Shown here piece by piece: positions 17,129 to 26,408 of a stretch of DNA of 64,000 nt. The stretch comes from Nocardia goodfellowii. GTDB lineage: Bacteria; Actinomycetota; Actinomycetes; Mycobacteriales; Mycobacteriaceae. A program made the translations under genes and the position numbers. Where the stretch lies: assembly GCF_017875645.1 (NCBI RefSeq), contig NZ_JAGGMR010000001.1:7378001-7442000 (forward strand), read 5' to 3'. The notes under the pieces were generated by a model, which was given only the letters and a program-made list of their open reading frames with translations, ran no database searches and was not told where the DNA came from. The number at the start of each line of letters is the position of its first letter. Position 1 is the stretch's first letter.

Positions 17129-18628
17129 ATGCGGGGTAGCGATGCGAGTCGATCAGCGGAAGCGGGTGTTCGGGCAGTGCGAACGGATCAGGATCGAACC
17201 AGGGGCGGCGTGCTGGGGGCGGCGGCGGTCGGGGTGGCGGCGTTGGGGGTGGGGGAAGCGATCGCCGCGGTGCGGGGCGGGTCGCTGATCGACACGGTCG
17301 GGCGGGTGCTGATCGATACGGTGCCGATCGGCGTGGTGGAGGCGACTGTCGCGCTGTCCGGGCGGCATGACAAGGCGGCTACCCGAGCGGGAGTCGGCGC
17401 AGGGGTGGTGGCGGCTACCGCCGGGATCGGCGCGCTGCCGGAGCGCACGCGGGTGCCCGCGGCCGTGGCGGTCGGGGCGGTGGCGGGAGCGCTGGCCACC
17501 AGGCAGCCGACGCGGTCGGTGTCGACCATGGCGGGAGCGGTGGCCGCGTCCGGGATGCTGGCGGCCGGATTGCGCAGGCGACCGCGAGGTGCGCTCGGCG
17601 CGTTGCGGTGGTCACTGGCCGGGGCCGGGCTGCTGGCGGTCGCGCAAACCTTGCAGAAGGACCATGATCGCAAGCAGGACAAAGCGATTCGACGTCTGGG
17701 CGCGCTGGGTAAGGCCGGTGTGGCGCCGGAGGACGGGTTGGAGGGTGAGGCCGGGCTGTCGGCGCTGATGACGCCCGCGCACAAGATGTACGTGGCCGAT
17801 GTGAGCCTGCGCGCGCCGCGCATCGATCCGAGCCGGTGGCGGTTGTCCGTGAAAGGCATGGTGGCGCACACGCTTCGGTTGTCACTGGCCGATTTGATCG
17901 CGGACGCGGTGGAATTCGACGCGGTGCTGGTCTGCGTGCACAATCGGGCCGGGGAAGGCCGCGCGGGGAACGCGCGCTGGCTGGGCGTGCCGCTGACGGA
18001 TCTGCTGAAGCACGCCATCCCGGATTCCGGAGCTACCCGGCTGGTGACCCGGGCGATCGACGGCTACACGATTTCGCTTCCGCTGGACGAACTGCGCTCC
18101 GGTGCGTTGCCCGGCTATCTGGTGGTGGGTATGAACGGCGAACCCCTCACCGCCGCACACGGTTTCCCCGCTCGCGTCTTCGTACCCGGCCTCTACGGTC
18201 AGTACACCGGCGCGAAGTGGCTGACCGAACTCGAACTCACCGACGACAGTCACTCCGACTACTGGGTGCGCCGCGGCTGGACACCCGAACTGCTGCGGGT
18301 CCATCCGCATGCGCGCATCGACAGCACACTGCCCGGTCGCGAAATCGCCGGCACCACTTCGATCGCGGGCGTCGCGTGGGCTCCTCCGCACGGCGTCGAG
18401 TCCGTGGAACTCCGTGTGGGCCAGGAGGATTGGCAGCCCGTCGAGCTCGGCGCGGAACTGTCACCATCGTCGTGGCGACGCTGGCGCACTACCCTCAAAC
18501 TGCCCGCGGGCGCACACACCCTCCAGGTGCGGGCGATCAGCCGCTCCGGCCGAACCCAGGACGGTGTCGACCGCCCACCGTTCCCGGTGGGCCCCACCGG
18601 ATTCCACACAGTCACGGTTGACGTGTGA
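17129..18628 (+). CDS. Sulfite-oxidase-type molybdopterin oxidoreductase with N-terminal membrane region
   Basis: The 499-residue protein has four or five weakly hydrophobic Ala/Val/Gly-rich segments within residues 30-170. A sulfite-oxidase-fold molybdopterin domain follows, with a cysteine ligand candidate Cys269 in LVCVHN and the family motif GNARWLGVPLTDLL. The ending, from TSIAGVAWAPPHGVESVELR to LQVRAISRSGRTQ, matches a Mo-co dimerisation domain. It would oxidise or reduce a small substrate outside or at the membrane. The usual SN after the Cys is HN here, and the following loop reads RAGEGRAGNARW. No heme or b-type partner is next to it. The start is chosen on length; no strong ribosome site. 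Confidence 0.8.
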   Translation: MRGSDASRSAEAGVRAVRTDQDRTRGGVLGAAAVGVAALGVGEAIAAVRGGSLIDTVGRVLIDTVPIGVVEATVALSGRHDKAATRAGVGAGVVAATAGIGALPERTRVPAAVAVGAVAGALATRQPTRSVSTMAGAVAASGMLAAGLRRRPRGALGALRWSLAGAGLLAVAQTLQKDHDRKQDKAIRRLGALGKAGVAPEDGLEGEAGLSALMTPAHKMYVADVSLRAPRIDPSRWRLSVKGMVAHTLRLSLADLIADAVEFDAVLVCVHNRAGEGRAGNARWLGVPLTDLLKHAIPDSGATRLVTRAIDGYTISLPLDELRSGALPGYLVVGMNGEPLTAAHGFPARVFVPGLYGQYTGAKWLTELELTDDSHSDYWVRRGWTPELLRVHPHARIDSTLPGREIAGTTSIAGVAWAPPHGVESVELRVGQEDWQPVELGAELSPSSWRRWRTTLKLPAGAHTLQVRAISRSGRTQDGVDRPPFPVGPTGFHTVTVDV

Positions 18629-18705
18629 ACGACCGTGAGGTGTTCACCCTTGCGTCTGCTCGGTAAGAGGTTGCACGATGCGAGACGACGCAGTCGCCGT
18701 CACAG

Positions 18706-20736
18706 CTAGAAGCGCCCCCCACGACTGATGCGCCGCGAACCGGAAGATCCGCCATAGGAACCCGCGCTCCAGCCGCCCGATCCACCGGAGCGGCCACCGG
18801 CGGCACCGCGCAGCAGGTCTTGGAGGAGAATGCCGCCGAGTACCGCTCCGCTGCCACCGAATCCGCCGCCGTAGCCGAACGGGCCGCGGCCGTAGGAGCC
18901 GCTGTATCGGGATTGGCTCGATTCCCAAGCCTGCACACTGGCTTGCGCTTCGTGTAGCGCGCGGCCCGCCATATCGGCGGCGGATCGGGCGTTGCGCAGG
19001 GCCTCGACGGGGTCGGTGGCGCTGAGTTGTTGCGCCGCATCGAGATTGCGTTGTGCTTCCGACAGCCGGGTGCGCGCGTTCGCGTCGACGCCGCCGCGTC
19101 GGGTGCTGATGTAGTCGCCGGCCTGCTGCACGCGGGAGCGGGCATTGGCAAGCGCTTGGTCGAGTCGGCGAGCCAGGTCTTCGGCGGCCAGTTTGCGGTC
19201 GGTGGCGGCGGCGATGGCCTTGTCCAGGTCGCCATCGGCCGCGACGGCGGCGTGGAAGGAGCCGAGTGGATCTGTGCCGCCGCTGGTTTCGGCTTTGCGG
19301 AGTGCCTGCTGTGCCGCGTCGACGGCGGCGGTCAGGTCGGGCCCGCCATGGGTGGTGAGCCCGGACGCGTCGTCGAGGTCTTTGCGCAATTCGGCCAGGG
19401 CGGCGGGCAATCCGGCGCGCGCCTGCTCGATGTCGACGGACGCGTTGTCGACCGCGTCGAGCAGCACGCGGGCCTGTCCGACCGCCGCCTCCGCCGACCG
19501 GATCGCGGGGACCGCCGCGCCCTGTTTGCCGACCGGCTGAGCGAGTGCGTCCCGGCCGATGTCGATGTTGTGCTCGGCGAAGGTGATTCGTTCCCGCGCC
19601 ATGCCGACGTTGTCCCGGATGGGGGTGAGCACCTCGGGCGGGTGAGCCGCGGCGAGCCGGGCCAGTTCGGCTTCGGAGGCGGGGATTCGGCCCGTCAGGT
19701 CGACGATGGCCTGGGTGAGCGCGTCCAGTCGGCCGGGCGCGTTGATCAGCAGGCTGCGCATCTCGTCGAATTCGGTGACGCGAGCGTCGAGTTCTTTGTC
19801 CGCCCGGCCGATGGTGCTCAATAGTTCCACGAGCAAGCTGCGCTGCTCATCGGGCGTCTCAGGGATTTCGTCGTCCAGTTGCTGTCGGATCGAAAAGGCT
19901 TTGGAGGCAGCTACTTTCGCGTTCTCCAGCGCGTTGACGAACGGGCTGACGGCGGTGGCGCCGAATTCTCCGGCGGCGATCTCGAGTTCCTCGGCGCTGG
20001 TGCGGATCGCATTGTCGATGTCCACCAGCGCATCCCGGGACAGCTGGTGCAGAGTCTCCAGCGGCAGGGCGGCGAGGGCCGCGGTGTTGCCGAGGTCGAG
20101 TGCGCGAGCGGCGTCGAGTTGTGCGCGCCGCTGTTCGTTGCGTTGCCTGCGACGGAACAGCCAGTACAGGCCGAAGCCGAGGACACCGAGCACGATCAGC
20201 CCCCAGAGCGCCAGAACCGTGCGACCGCCACCGGCGCGGTCGCTGCTCGCCATCGCCGAATCCAGCCCGTCGGCCATGGCGATACCCGCCTCGGCCCACT
20301 GGCTGTTGTGCAGATCCGGCTCGACCTCGCGGGTCAGCAAGTCCTCCAGTTCGGCGTCGGAGACACCCTCGGGCAGGTCCCCGGCGAACCAGTAGTCCCG
20401 GGATTCGGTGGCGACGGCGAGCAGCAGATCCCTTCGCCCGAAACCGGATTCGCGCGCGGTGCGCTCGGCCCAGGATTGCGCGCCGAGTCCGCTGAAATCG
20501 GGGACGTAGTTGATCCACAGACGCACCTGCCGGTCGGTGTACAGCTGCTCGACCGCGCCGCCCACCCGGCCGAGTTCCGCTTGATCGAGCGCCTTCGCGT
20601 CGTCGACGACATAGGACCCCATCCGGCCCGGCGGCGCGGCCGACACCGGCGCGCTCAGCAGCGCCACGCAGGCCAGCACAATGCTGACGAGGAGTGAAGC
20701 AGACCAGCGGGCGAGGCGGCTCCATGGCAACTGCAT
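18706..20736 (-). CDS. TPM-domain (MOLO-1/Psb32-type) membrane protein
   Basis: The 676-residue protein has a signal peptide ending near residue 34 (APVSAAPP), then a TPM domain to about 165 (VVDDAKALD...WINYVPDFSG, GRRDLLLAVATE). A transmembrane segment near 175-195 is followed by a basic stop. A long Ala/Leu/Arg-rich helical, probably coiled-coil, cytoplasmic stretch follows, and a Gly/Ser-rich tail ends in SRGGRF. It matches the layout of M. tuberculosis Rv2345, which also neighbours dgt and dnaG. TPM domains are linked to phosphatase or repair roles in plants; the function in actinomycetes is not established. Confidence 0.82.
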   Translation of the reverse strand: MQLPWSRLARWSASLLVSIVLACVALLSAPVSAAPPGRMGSYVVDDAKALDQAELGRVGGAVEQLYTDRQVRLWINYVPDFSGLGAQSWAERTARESGFGRRDLLLAVATESRDYWFAGDLPEGVSDAELEDLLTREVEPDLHNSQWAEAGIAMADGLDSAMASSDRAGGGRTVLALWGLIVLGVLGFGLYWLFRRRQRNEQRRAQLDAARALDLGNTAALAALPLETLHQLSRDALVDIDNAIRTSAEELEIAAGEFGATAVSPFVNALENAKVAASKAFSIRQQLDDEIPETPDEQRSLLVELLSTIGRADKELDARVTEFDEMRSLLINAPGRLDALTQAIVDLTGRIPASEAELARLAAAHPPEVLTPIRDNVGMARERITFAEHNIDIGRDALAQPVGKQGAAVPAIRSAEAAVGQARVLLDAVDNASVDIEQARAGLPAALAELRKDLDDASGLTTHGGPDLTAAVDAAQQALRKAETSGGTDPLGSFHAAVAADGDLDKAIAAATDRKLAAEDLARRLDQALANARSRVQQAGDYISTRRGGVDANARTRLSEAQRNLDAAQQLSATDPVEALRNARSAADMAGRALHEAQASVQAWESSQSRYSGSYGRGPFGYGGGFGGSGAVLGGILLQDLLRGAAGGRSGGSGGWSAGSYGGSSGSRRISRGGRF

Positions 20737-20766
20737 GTACTGAATCTAACTGGCTAGGCTGCGGGA

Positions 20767-21441
20767 ATGACGACGATCGACCGTCCTTACACCGGCCACG
20801 TGTCGCCGGGAGGCAATCCGCAGCAGCGCGACCTGCCCGACGCCCGGATCATCAAGATGTCCGTCGGCGGCATGGACAACAACTGCTATCTGGTGCAGTG
20901 CGTGACCGGCCCCGCGCTGCTCATCGACGCCGCCAACGAACCCGAACGCATTCTCGACCTGATCGAGCGGGAAGCGCCCGGCAAGATCGCGCTCATCGTC
21001 ACCACGCACCAGCACCCCGACCACTGGTGGGGGTTGAAGGACGTGGCCACCGCCCTGGACGTGCCGACGGCAGCGCACGAACTCGACGCGGATCCGCTGC
21101 CGGTGCGGCCGGATCGCCTGCTCGCCGACGGCGACAGCATCGAGATCGGCGACCTGCGTTTCGAGGTCGCGCACCTGCGTGGTCACACCCCCGGCTCGAT
21201 CGCCCTCGCCCTGACCGACGGGTCCGGCCGCACCCACCTCTTCACCGGCGACTCGTTGTTCCCCGGCGGCCTGGGCAAAACCCGGAATCCGGCCGATTTC
21301 GACTCCCTCTACGCCGATGTCACCTCGAAACTGTTCGACCGCTATCCCGATGACACCGTCGTCTATCCCGGCCACGGCGACGACACCACCCTGGGCACCG
21401 AACGCCCCCAACTCGCCGACTGGCGCGCCCGCGGCTGGTGA
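20767..21441 (+). CDS. MBL-fold metallo-hydrolase (glyoxalase II-like)
   Basis: The 224-residue protein has the metallo-beta-lactamase fold motifs TTHQHPDH (near residue 80), GHTPGS, a metal-bridging FTGDSLF and a late VYPGHGDDT. These should bind two metal ions and hydrolyse a thioester or similar bond. It lacks the extended C-terminal domain of true glyoxalase II. It stands divergent from the TPM gene and upstream of the YdcF gene. The substrate is unknown. Confidence 0.88.
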   Translation: MTTIDRPYTGHVSPGGNPQQRDLPDARIIKMSVGGMDNNCYLVQCVTGPALLIDAANEPERILDLIEREAPGKIALIVTTHQHPDHWWGLKDVATALDVPTAAHELDADPLPVRPDRLLADGDSIEIGDLRFEVAHLRGHTPGSIALALTDGSGRTHLFTGDSLFPGGLGKTRNPADFDSLYADVTSKLFDRYPDDTVVYPGHGDDTTLGTERPQLADWRARGW

Positions 21442-21524
21442 TAACCGGGACCTGACGGGGCGGCTCCCGCGATGTTTGCCACGGTCATGTCCCGCGGTCG
21501 GCGGACCCTGGCAGACTTGAACGC

Positions 21525-22220
21525 GTGAGTTCGCCAACCTTGCATCCCGGAGCCGACGTGGCTCCCGCCCCCGGCGTGCCACGAGGGTTCGGGGCCGGGC
21601 TGGCTCGCTGGCTGCGGCGACTGATTCTCGGCACGGTGCTGATCGGTTTGGTTCTGGTGGGCGGCACCGCTTTCCGGGTGTGGCAGGTCGCGCGGATCGA
21701 GGATTACAGCAAGGCCGACGCGATCGTGGTGCTGGGCGCGGCGCAGTACTCGGGGACACCGTCGTCGGTGTTCGAGGCGCGGCTGGATCAAGCGGCCAAG
21801 CTGTACAAGCTCGGCGTCGCACCACGGGTGATCACCGTCGGCGGCAAACAGGAGGGTGACCTCTACACCGAAGCCGCGTCGGGGAAGAACTACCTCGTGT
21901 CCCTGGGCGTGCCCGGCGACAATATCCTCGCGGTGGAAACCGGTTCGGACACGCTGCGCAGCGTCGAAGCCGTCGCGGAGGCGATGCACGCGCGCGAGTT
22001 GTCCTCGGCGGTGCTGGTCAGCGATCCCTGGCATTCGCTGCGCACCCGCACGATGGCGCGCGACGCCGGTTTGCACGCCTGGACCGCGCCCACCCGCACC
22101 GGCCCCGCTGTCTACACCCGCGAATCGCAAGCGCACGGCATCGCCCGGGAGACCGGCGCGCTGCTCTGGTACCAGTTGACGCACTTCTCTGCCGACTTCA
22201 AATACACAGCGGGGCAGTGA
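21525..22220 (+). CDS. YdcF/DUF218 family membrane-anchored protein
   Basis: The 231-residue protein has one transmembrane anchor near residues 28-50 (LRRLILGTVLIGLVLVGGTA), followed by the DUF218 domain with motifs VVLGAAQYSG, ITVGGKQEGD, VETGSDTLRSVEAV and LVSDPWHSLRT. It resembles SanA-type envelope proteins. The GTG at 21525 is the first start before the anchor. It is 6 bases upstream of dgt, so the two are probably co-transcribed. Function is unknown. Confidence 0.82.
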   Translation: MSSPTLHPGADVAPAPGVPRGFGAGLARWLRRLILGTVLIGLVLVGGTAFRVWQVARIEDYSKADAIVVLGAAQYSGTPSSVFEARLDQAAKLYKLGVAPRVITVGGKQEGDLYTEAASGKNYLVSLGVPGDNILAVETGSDTLRSVEAVAEAMHARELSSAVLVSDPWHSLRTRTMARDAGLHAWTAPTRTGPAVYTRESQAHGIARETGALLWYQLTHFSADFKYTAGQ

Positions 22221-22226
22221 TATTCG

Positions 22227-23477
22227 ATGACCTACACCGCACACGACCGGGAGCGGATGGTCGCCGGAACCCCCAAGACCGCCGCACTGTGGCCTTCGGA
22301 AAGCGAGGGCGGGCACCGCACGGAGTTCGCTCGCGACCGCGCGCGCGTCCTGCACTCCGCCGCGCTCCGCAGGCTCGCCGACAAAACCCAGGTAATGGGC
22401 CCGCGTGACGGCGACACCCCGCGCACCCGGCTGACCCACTCGCTCGAGGTCGCCCAGATCGGGCGCAGTATCGCCGAGGGTCTGGGCTGCGACCCCGACC
22501 TGGTCGACCTGGCGGGGCTCGCGCACGACATCGGCCACCCGCCCTACGGCCACAACGGGGAGAAGGCTCTCGACCGATTCGCCGACCGGCACGGCGGTTT
22601 CGAGGGAAACGCGCAGAATCTCCGTATCCTCACCCGGCTCGAACCGAAGGTTCTCGCTCCAGACGGCACCAGCGCCGGCCTCAACCTGACCCGCGCGGCG
22701 CTCGATTCGGCGATCAAATATCCCTGGGGCAGAACCGGTTCCGGCACCAAGTTCGGCGCCTACGACATCGACACCGATCGTCTGGCCTGGATCCGCGCCG
22801 GCGCCCCCGAGCGCAAACAGAGCCTGGAATGCCAGGTCATGGACTGGTCCGATGATGTCGCCTACTCGGTGCACGATGTCGAAGACGGTGTGATCGCGGG
22901 CCGCATCGACCTACGCGGACTGGCCGATCCCGTGGTGCGGGCCGAACTCGCCCGTGTCGGGCACGAACGGCATCCCTCGCTATCGGCCGACGAGCTGATC
23001 GCCGCCGCGCAGCGGCTCTCCGATCTCCCGGTCGTCGCCGCGGCCGCCGAATACGACGCCGGTTTCGCCAGCTCCGTCGCGCTGAAACAACTCACCAGCG
23101 AACTCGTCGGCCGCTTCGCCACCGCCGCGATCACCGCCACCCGCGCCGTCGCCGGACCCGGCCCGCTGACCCGCTACGCCGCCGACCTCGAGGTCCCGGC
23201 CGTCGTGGCCGCCGAGGTCGCGATGTTGAAGACCGTCGCCCTGCACTACGTCATGTCCGACATCGCCCACCGCCGTCGGCAGGACCTGCAACGCGAACGC
23301 ATCCTCCTGGTCGCCGAGCATCTTCTCGACTCCGCTCCCGACAGCCTCGACCCAGTGCTGCTGCCGTGGTGGAAGGCCGCCGACGACGACACCGCCCGTG
23401 TCCGCGTGGTCGTCGACCAGATCGCCTCGTACACCGAAAGCCGGCTGGAACGGATCGCCGCCGGACTCGGCGGGTAA
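22227..23477 (+). CDS. dgt: Deoxyguanosinetriphosphate triphosphohydrolase-like protein
   Basis: The 416-residue protein is an HD-domain dNTP triphosphohydrolase. It has the metal-binding motifs [14 protein letters not shown] and [15 protein letters not shown] (about residues 68-115) and the downstream [16 protein letters not shown] with the last aspartate. It would cleave dNTPs to nucleoside and tripolyphosphate and so balance precursor pools. It sits directly upstream of dnaG, the order also seen in M. tuberculosis (Rv2344c/Rv2343c). The ATG at 22227 starts [12 protein letters not shown]. Confidence 0.95.
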   Translation: MTYTAHDRERMVAGTPKTAALWPSESEGGHRTEFARDRARVLHSAALRRLADKTQVMGPRDGDTPRTRLTHSLEVAQIGRSIAEGLGCDPDLVDLAGLAHDIGHPPYGHNGEKALDRFADRHGGFEGNAQNLRILTRLEPKVLAPDGTSAGLNLTRAALDSAIKYPWGRTGSGTKFGAYDIDTDRLAWIRAGAPERKQSLECQVMDWSDDVAYSVHDVEDGVIAGRIDLRGLADPVVRAELARVGHERHPSLSADELIAAAQRLSDLPVVAAAAEYDAGFASSVALKQLTSELVGRFATAAITATRAVAGPGPLTRYAADLEVPAVVAAEVAMLKTVALHYVMSDIAHRRRQDLQRERILLVAEHLLDSAPDSLDPVLLPWWKAADDDTARVRVVVDQIASYTESRLERIAAGLGG

Positions 23478-23695
23478 TCGTCCGATTACCGCGGCCGCGG
23501 ACGGGACAGCGCGCCATTCGCGACCGGAATCCTTGCCGCGCAACGTGGCTGGTCCGCTCCCCGCCGCCATGGCTCGCAGACCTGCCCACCGGCCGGGCCG
23601 TGCGCCGTCCAGGGGACGTGCCAGCGGCTCGCGCGGGTGTGGCTTCGGGCGCAGCCGATGGGCGTGTCGATGATCGATTGGCCTAGACTCTTGCC

Positions 23696-25615
23696 GTGAC
23701 CGGACGAATCCCAGATCGCGATATCGCGGCTATACGCGAACGGGTTCGGATCGAGGAGGTCGTCGGAGAGTACGTCGCCCTGAAGCGCGCGGGCGCCGAC
23801 TCGGAGAAGGGGCTGTGTCCCTTCCACGACGAGAAGTCGCCCTCCTTTCATGTGCGCCCGCACATCGGCGTTTTCCACTGCTTCGGCTGTGGTGAGGGCG
23901 GCGATGTGTACAAGTTCCTGCAGAAGATCGAGCACATCGGGTTCGTCGAAGCCGTCGAGCAGATGGCCGATCGGGTCGGCTACCAGATCAACTACGAGGG
24001 TGGCGGCACTTCCGTGCAGCGCGACCGGGGCACCCGCGCCCGGCTGGTCGCCGCCAACGCCGCCGCACACGAGTTCTACATGGCCAAACTGCGCGAACCC
24101 GAGGCCGAAGCCGCGCGGAAGTTCCTGACCGACCGCAACTTCGACGGCAACGCCGCCCAGCAGTTCGGCTGCGGCTACGCCCCCGACGGCTGGGACACCC
24201 TCACCAAGCATCTGCTGCGCAAAGGTTTCGAGTTCAAGGAACTGGAAGCGGCCGGCCTGTCCAAACAGGGTAAGCGCGGCCCCATCGACCGGTTCCACCG
24301 CCGCCTGCTCTGGCCGATCCGCAATCTCGGCGGTGAGGTCATCGGCTTCGGCGCGCGCAAGCTGTTCGACGACGACACCATGCCCGGCAAATACATCAAC
24401 ACCCCGGAAACGGTGTTGTACAAGAAGTCTCAGGTGCTCTTCGGCCTGGACCACGCCAAACGCGATATCGCCAAGGGGCACCAGGCCGTCGTCGTCGAGG
24501 GCTACACCGACGTCATGGCCATGCACCTGGCCGGTGTGAAAACCGCTGTCGCCTCCTGCGGCACCGCGTTCGGCGACGAACACATGGCGATCCTGCGCCG
24601 CCTGCTCATGGACGACAACTTCTGGCGCGGCGAGATCATCTACACCTTCGACGGTGACGCCGCCGGCCAAGCCGCCGCACTGAAAGCCTTCAGCGGCGAC
24701 CAGCGCCTGGCCGGGCAGACCTACATCGCCATCGCCCCCGACGGCCAGGACCCGTGTGAACTGCGCCAGCATTCCGGCGACAGCGCCCTGCGCGACCTGA
24801 TCGCCCGCCGAACCCCGTTGTACGAGTTCGTAATCCGCGGCCTGCTCGCCGACCACAACCTCGACCAGGTCGAGGGCCAGGTGGAAGCGCTGCGCCGCGC
24901 GGTCCCCGTGGTCGCGCAGATCAAGGACAACGCCACCCGCAAGGCCTACGCCACCCGCCTGGCCGGCTGGGTCGGCTGGGACGACATCCAGTCGGTGGTC
25001 CGTCGCGTCGGCGAGGAAGCCAAGCGCGGCCGCGGCGGCGCGCCCGCCCGCACCCCGTTCCGCGGCACCGCCGCCCCCTCCCCCACGGTCACCGAACACC
25101 CCGCGGCACGCCCGAATCCGAACGACCCGGTCCTGCTACCGCAACGCCAAGTTCTGTGCGCCGCTTTGCAATACCCGGCGATCGCCGGGCCCGTCTTCGA
25201 TTCACTCGAAGCCGAAGCCTTCACCCACCCCGCCTACGTCGCGGTCCGCGGCATGATCGCCGAAGCCGGCGGCGCGTCCTGCGGCCTCGGCGGCGCGGAG
25301 TGGGTCAACGCCGTCACCGACTGCACCGACGACCTCACCCTCCAGGCGTTCGTCTCCGAGCTGTCCAACGAACCGCTCCCGGTGAAGTCCGCCGCCGACA
25401 TTCCCCGCTTCATCACCGGCGTCCTCGCTCGCGCCCAGGAAGCCTGGGTCGGTCGTCAGGTCGCCGAACTCAAATCCCGCCTGCAACGGCTGTCGTCCAC
25501 CGAGCAGACCGAAACCTATATGGCCCTGTTCGGGGATCTCGTCGCCTTGGAGCAGTACCGCAAGAGCCTGCTCACGCAGGCAATGGGTAACTCGGACGAC
25601 TTCGCGACGGGGTAG
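23696..25615 (+). CDS. dnaG: DNA primase DnaG
   Basis: The 639-residue primase starts at a GTG (VTGRIPDRDIAAIRERV). It has the N-terminal CHC2 zinc ribbon CPFHDEKSP...FHCFGCGEGG, an RNA-polymerase-like core with GFGARKLFDDD, and the TOPRIM signature EGYTDVMA plus DGDAAGQ. A helical C-terminal helicase-binding region ends near LEQYRKSLLTQA. It makes RNA primers for lagging-strand synthesis. It lies 218 bases after dgt. A hairpin follows the stop. Confidence 0.97.
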   Translation: MTGRIPDRDIAAIRERVRIEEVVGEYVALKRAGADSEKGLCPFHDEKSPSFHVRPHIGVFHCFGCGEGGDVYKFLQKIEHIGFVEAVEQMADRVGYQINYEGGGTSVQRDRGTRARLVAANAAAHEFYMAKLREPEAEAARKFLTDRNFDGNAAQQFGCGYAPDGWDTLTKHLLRKGFEFKELEAAGLSKQGKRGPIDRFHRRLLWPIRNLGGEVIGFGARKLFDDDTMPGKYINTPETVLYKKSQVLFGLDHAKRDIAKGHQAVVVEGYTDVMAMHLAGVKTAVASCGTAFGDEHMAILRRLLMDDNFWRGEIIYTFDGDAAGQAAALKAFSGDQRLAGQTYIAIAPDGQDPCELRQHSGDSALRDLIARRTPLYEFVIRGLLADHNLDQVEGQVEALRRAVPVVAQIKDNATRKAYATRLAGWVGWDDIQSVVRRVGEEAKRGRGGAPARTPFRGTAAPSPTVTEHPAARPNPNDPVLLPQRQVLCAALQYPAIAGPVFDSLEAEAFTHPAYVAVRGMIAEAGGASCGLGGAEWVNAVTDCTDDLTLQAFVSELSNEPLPVKSAADIPRFITGVLARAQEAWVGRQVAELKSRLQRLSSTEQTETYMALFGDLVALEQYRKSLLTQAMGNSDDFATG

Positions 25616-25648
25616 GTCGGGCGCTGCGATCAGCCCACTAACCGCACA

Positions 25649-25692
25649 GGCCGCGTCAGCGCCTCTCACAGCGGTGGAGCGCCGACGCGGCC
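25649..25692. terminator. Hairpin between convergent dnaG and YtxH-like gene
   Basis: GGCCGCGTC (25649-25657) pairs with GACGCGGCC (25684-25692), and an inner GCGC/GCGC pairing extends the stem. It sits between the convergent stops and could end transcription from both sides. Confidence 0.5.
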
Positions 25693-25729
25693 CGTGTCGA
25701 ATTGCCTTGTGGCCTAGCAGAACCGGCGT

Positions 25730-25975
25730 TCAGCGCCGCAACTGATCGTGCGGAATCAACACGGTGGTCCGCTCATCGAGCGGCTCCATCGGCTCCAACT
25801 GCGGCCGCGTGCTGAGCTTGTCCGACAACTTCTGCCGCCCGACCTGCACGAGCTTGCGCGTGACCGGGCTACCCGTCACCGCGCGCGTGGCCGCGCTGAT
25901 CTGCTCATACCGAACCCGGCCGGCCTTGGTCCCGAGCACGTACCCGGCAGCGACGCCGATGATCAACCGCAGCAT
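25730..25975 (-). CDS. Small YtxH-like protein (81 aa), conserved next to dnaG
   Basis: The protein starts MLRLIIGVAAGYVLGTKAGR, a short hydrophobic N-terminal segment with a glycine-rich turn typical of YtxH-like proteins, followed by a charged tail. A GGGAGGAG ribosome site supports the ATG at 25975; the longer open frame upstream is not supported. Position and look match M. tuberculosis Rv2342, also beside dnaG. It is probably membrane-associated. Function is unknown. Confidence 0.75.
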   Translation of the reverse strand: MLRLIIGVAAGYVLGTKAGRVRYEQISAATRAVTGSPVTRKLVQVGRQKLSDKLSTRPQLEPMEPLDERTTVLIPHDQLRR

Positions 25976-26288
25976 CTCGTAGAGCTCCTCCCAATTCGCC
26001 TGTGCGCGCGTCCCATCCTGCCCGAAGCCACCGACAACTGTCGATCCGCCCAGGGCGAGTCGACCACCTTTCCCCGGCGCGGCGCTCCACCCACCGAACC
26101 CCGCCGTAATATTGCTCACACCCGCGCCCACCCCGCCGTCATCACACGACTCGCACTCGAATCCGACACCCCGCCCCCGCGCCCCGTTCCGCCACGTTCC
26201 CGCAGGTAGAACCACGATTTGGGAACCAACCCAACCGTACGCTAAAGTTTCTTCTCGGCCCGCCAAGCACAGACGAGCCACCGGATAG

Positions 26289-26361
26289 TCCCCTATAGCT
26301 CAATTGGCAGAGCAGCCGACTGTTAATCGGCAGGTTTCTGGTTCGAGTCCAGATGGGGGAG
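26289..26361 (+). tRNA. tRNA-Asn(GTT)
   Basis: A 73-base cloverleaf: acceptor TCCCCTA paired with TGGGGGA (one G-T), D stem GCTC/GAGC, anticodon stem GCCGA/TCGGC around loop CTGTTAA with anticodon GTT, and T arm TCTGG-TTCGAGT-CCAGA. The discriminator is G and CCA is not encoded. The anticodon gives asparagine. Confidence 0.97.
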
Positions 26362-26370
26362 CAGTAAGAG

Positions 26371-26404
26371 CCCCTGACCAGGCAATACCGGTCAGGGGTT
26401 TTTT
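26371..26404 (+). terminator. Rho-independent terminator after tRNA-Asn
   Basis: CCCCTGACC (26371-26379) pairs perfectly with GGTCAGGGG (26390-26398) around a 10-base loop and is followed by six T. It begins 10 bases after the tRNA and also ends at the convergent TetR gene. Confidence 0.92.
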
Positions 26405-26408
26405 CATT

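Noticed and set aside
26289..26361. tRNA-Asn as an integration site for a genomic island covering the accessory region
   Set aside because: No integrase and no second copy of the tRNA 3' end was seen up to the conserved glyS block.
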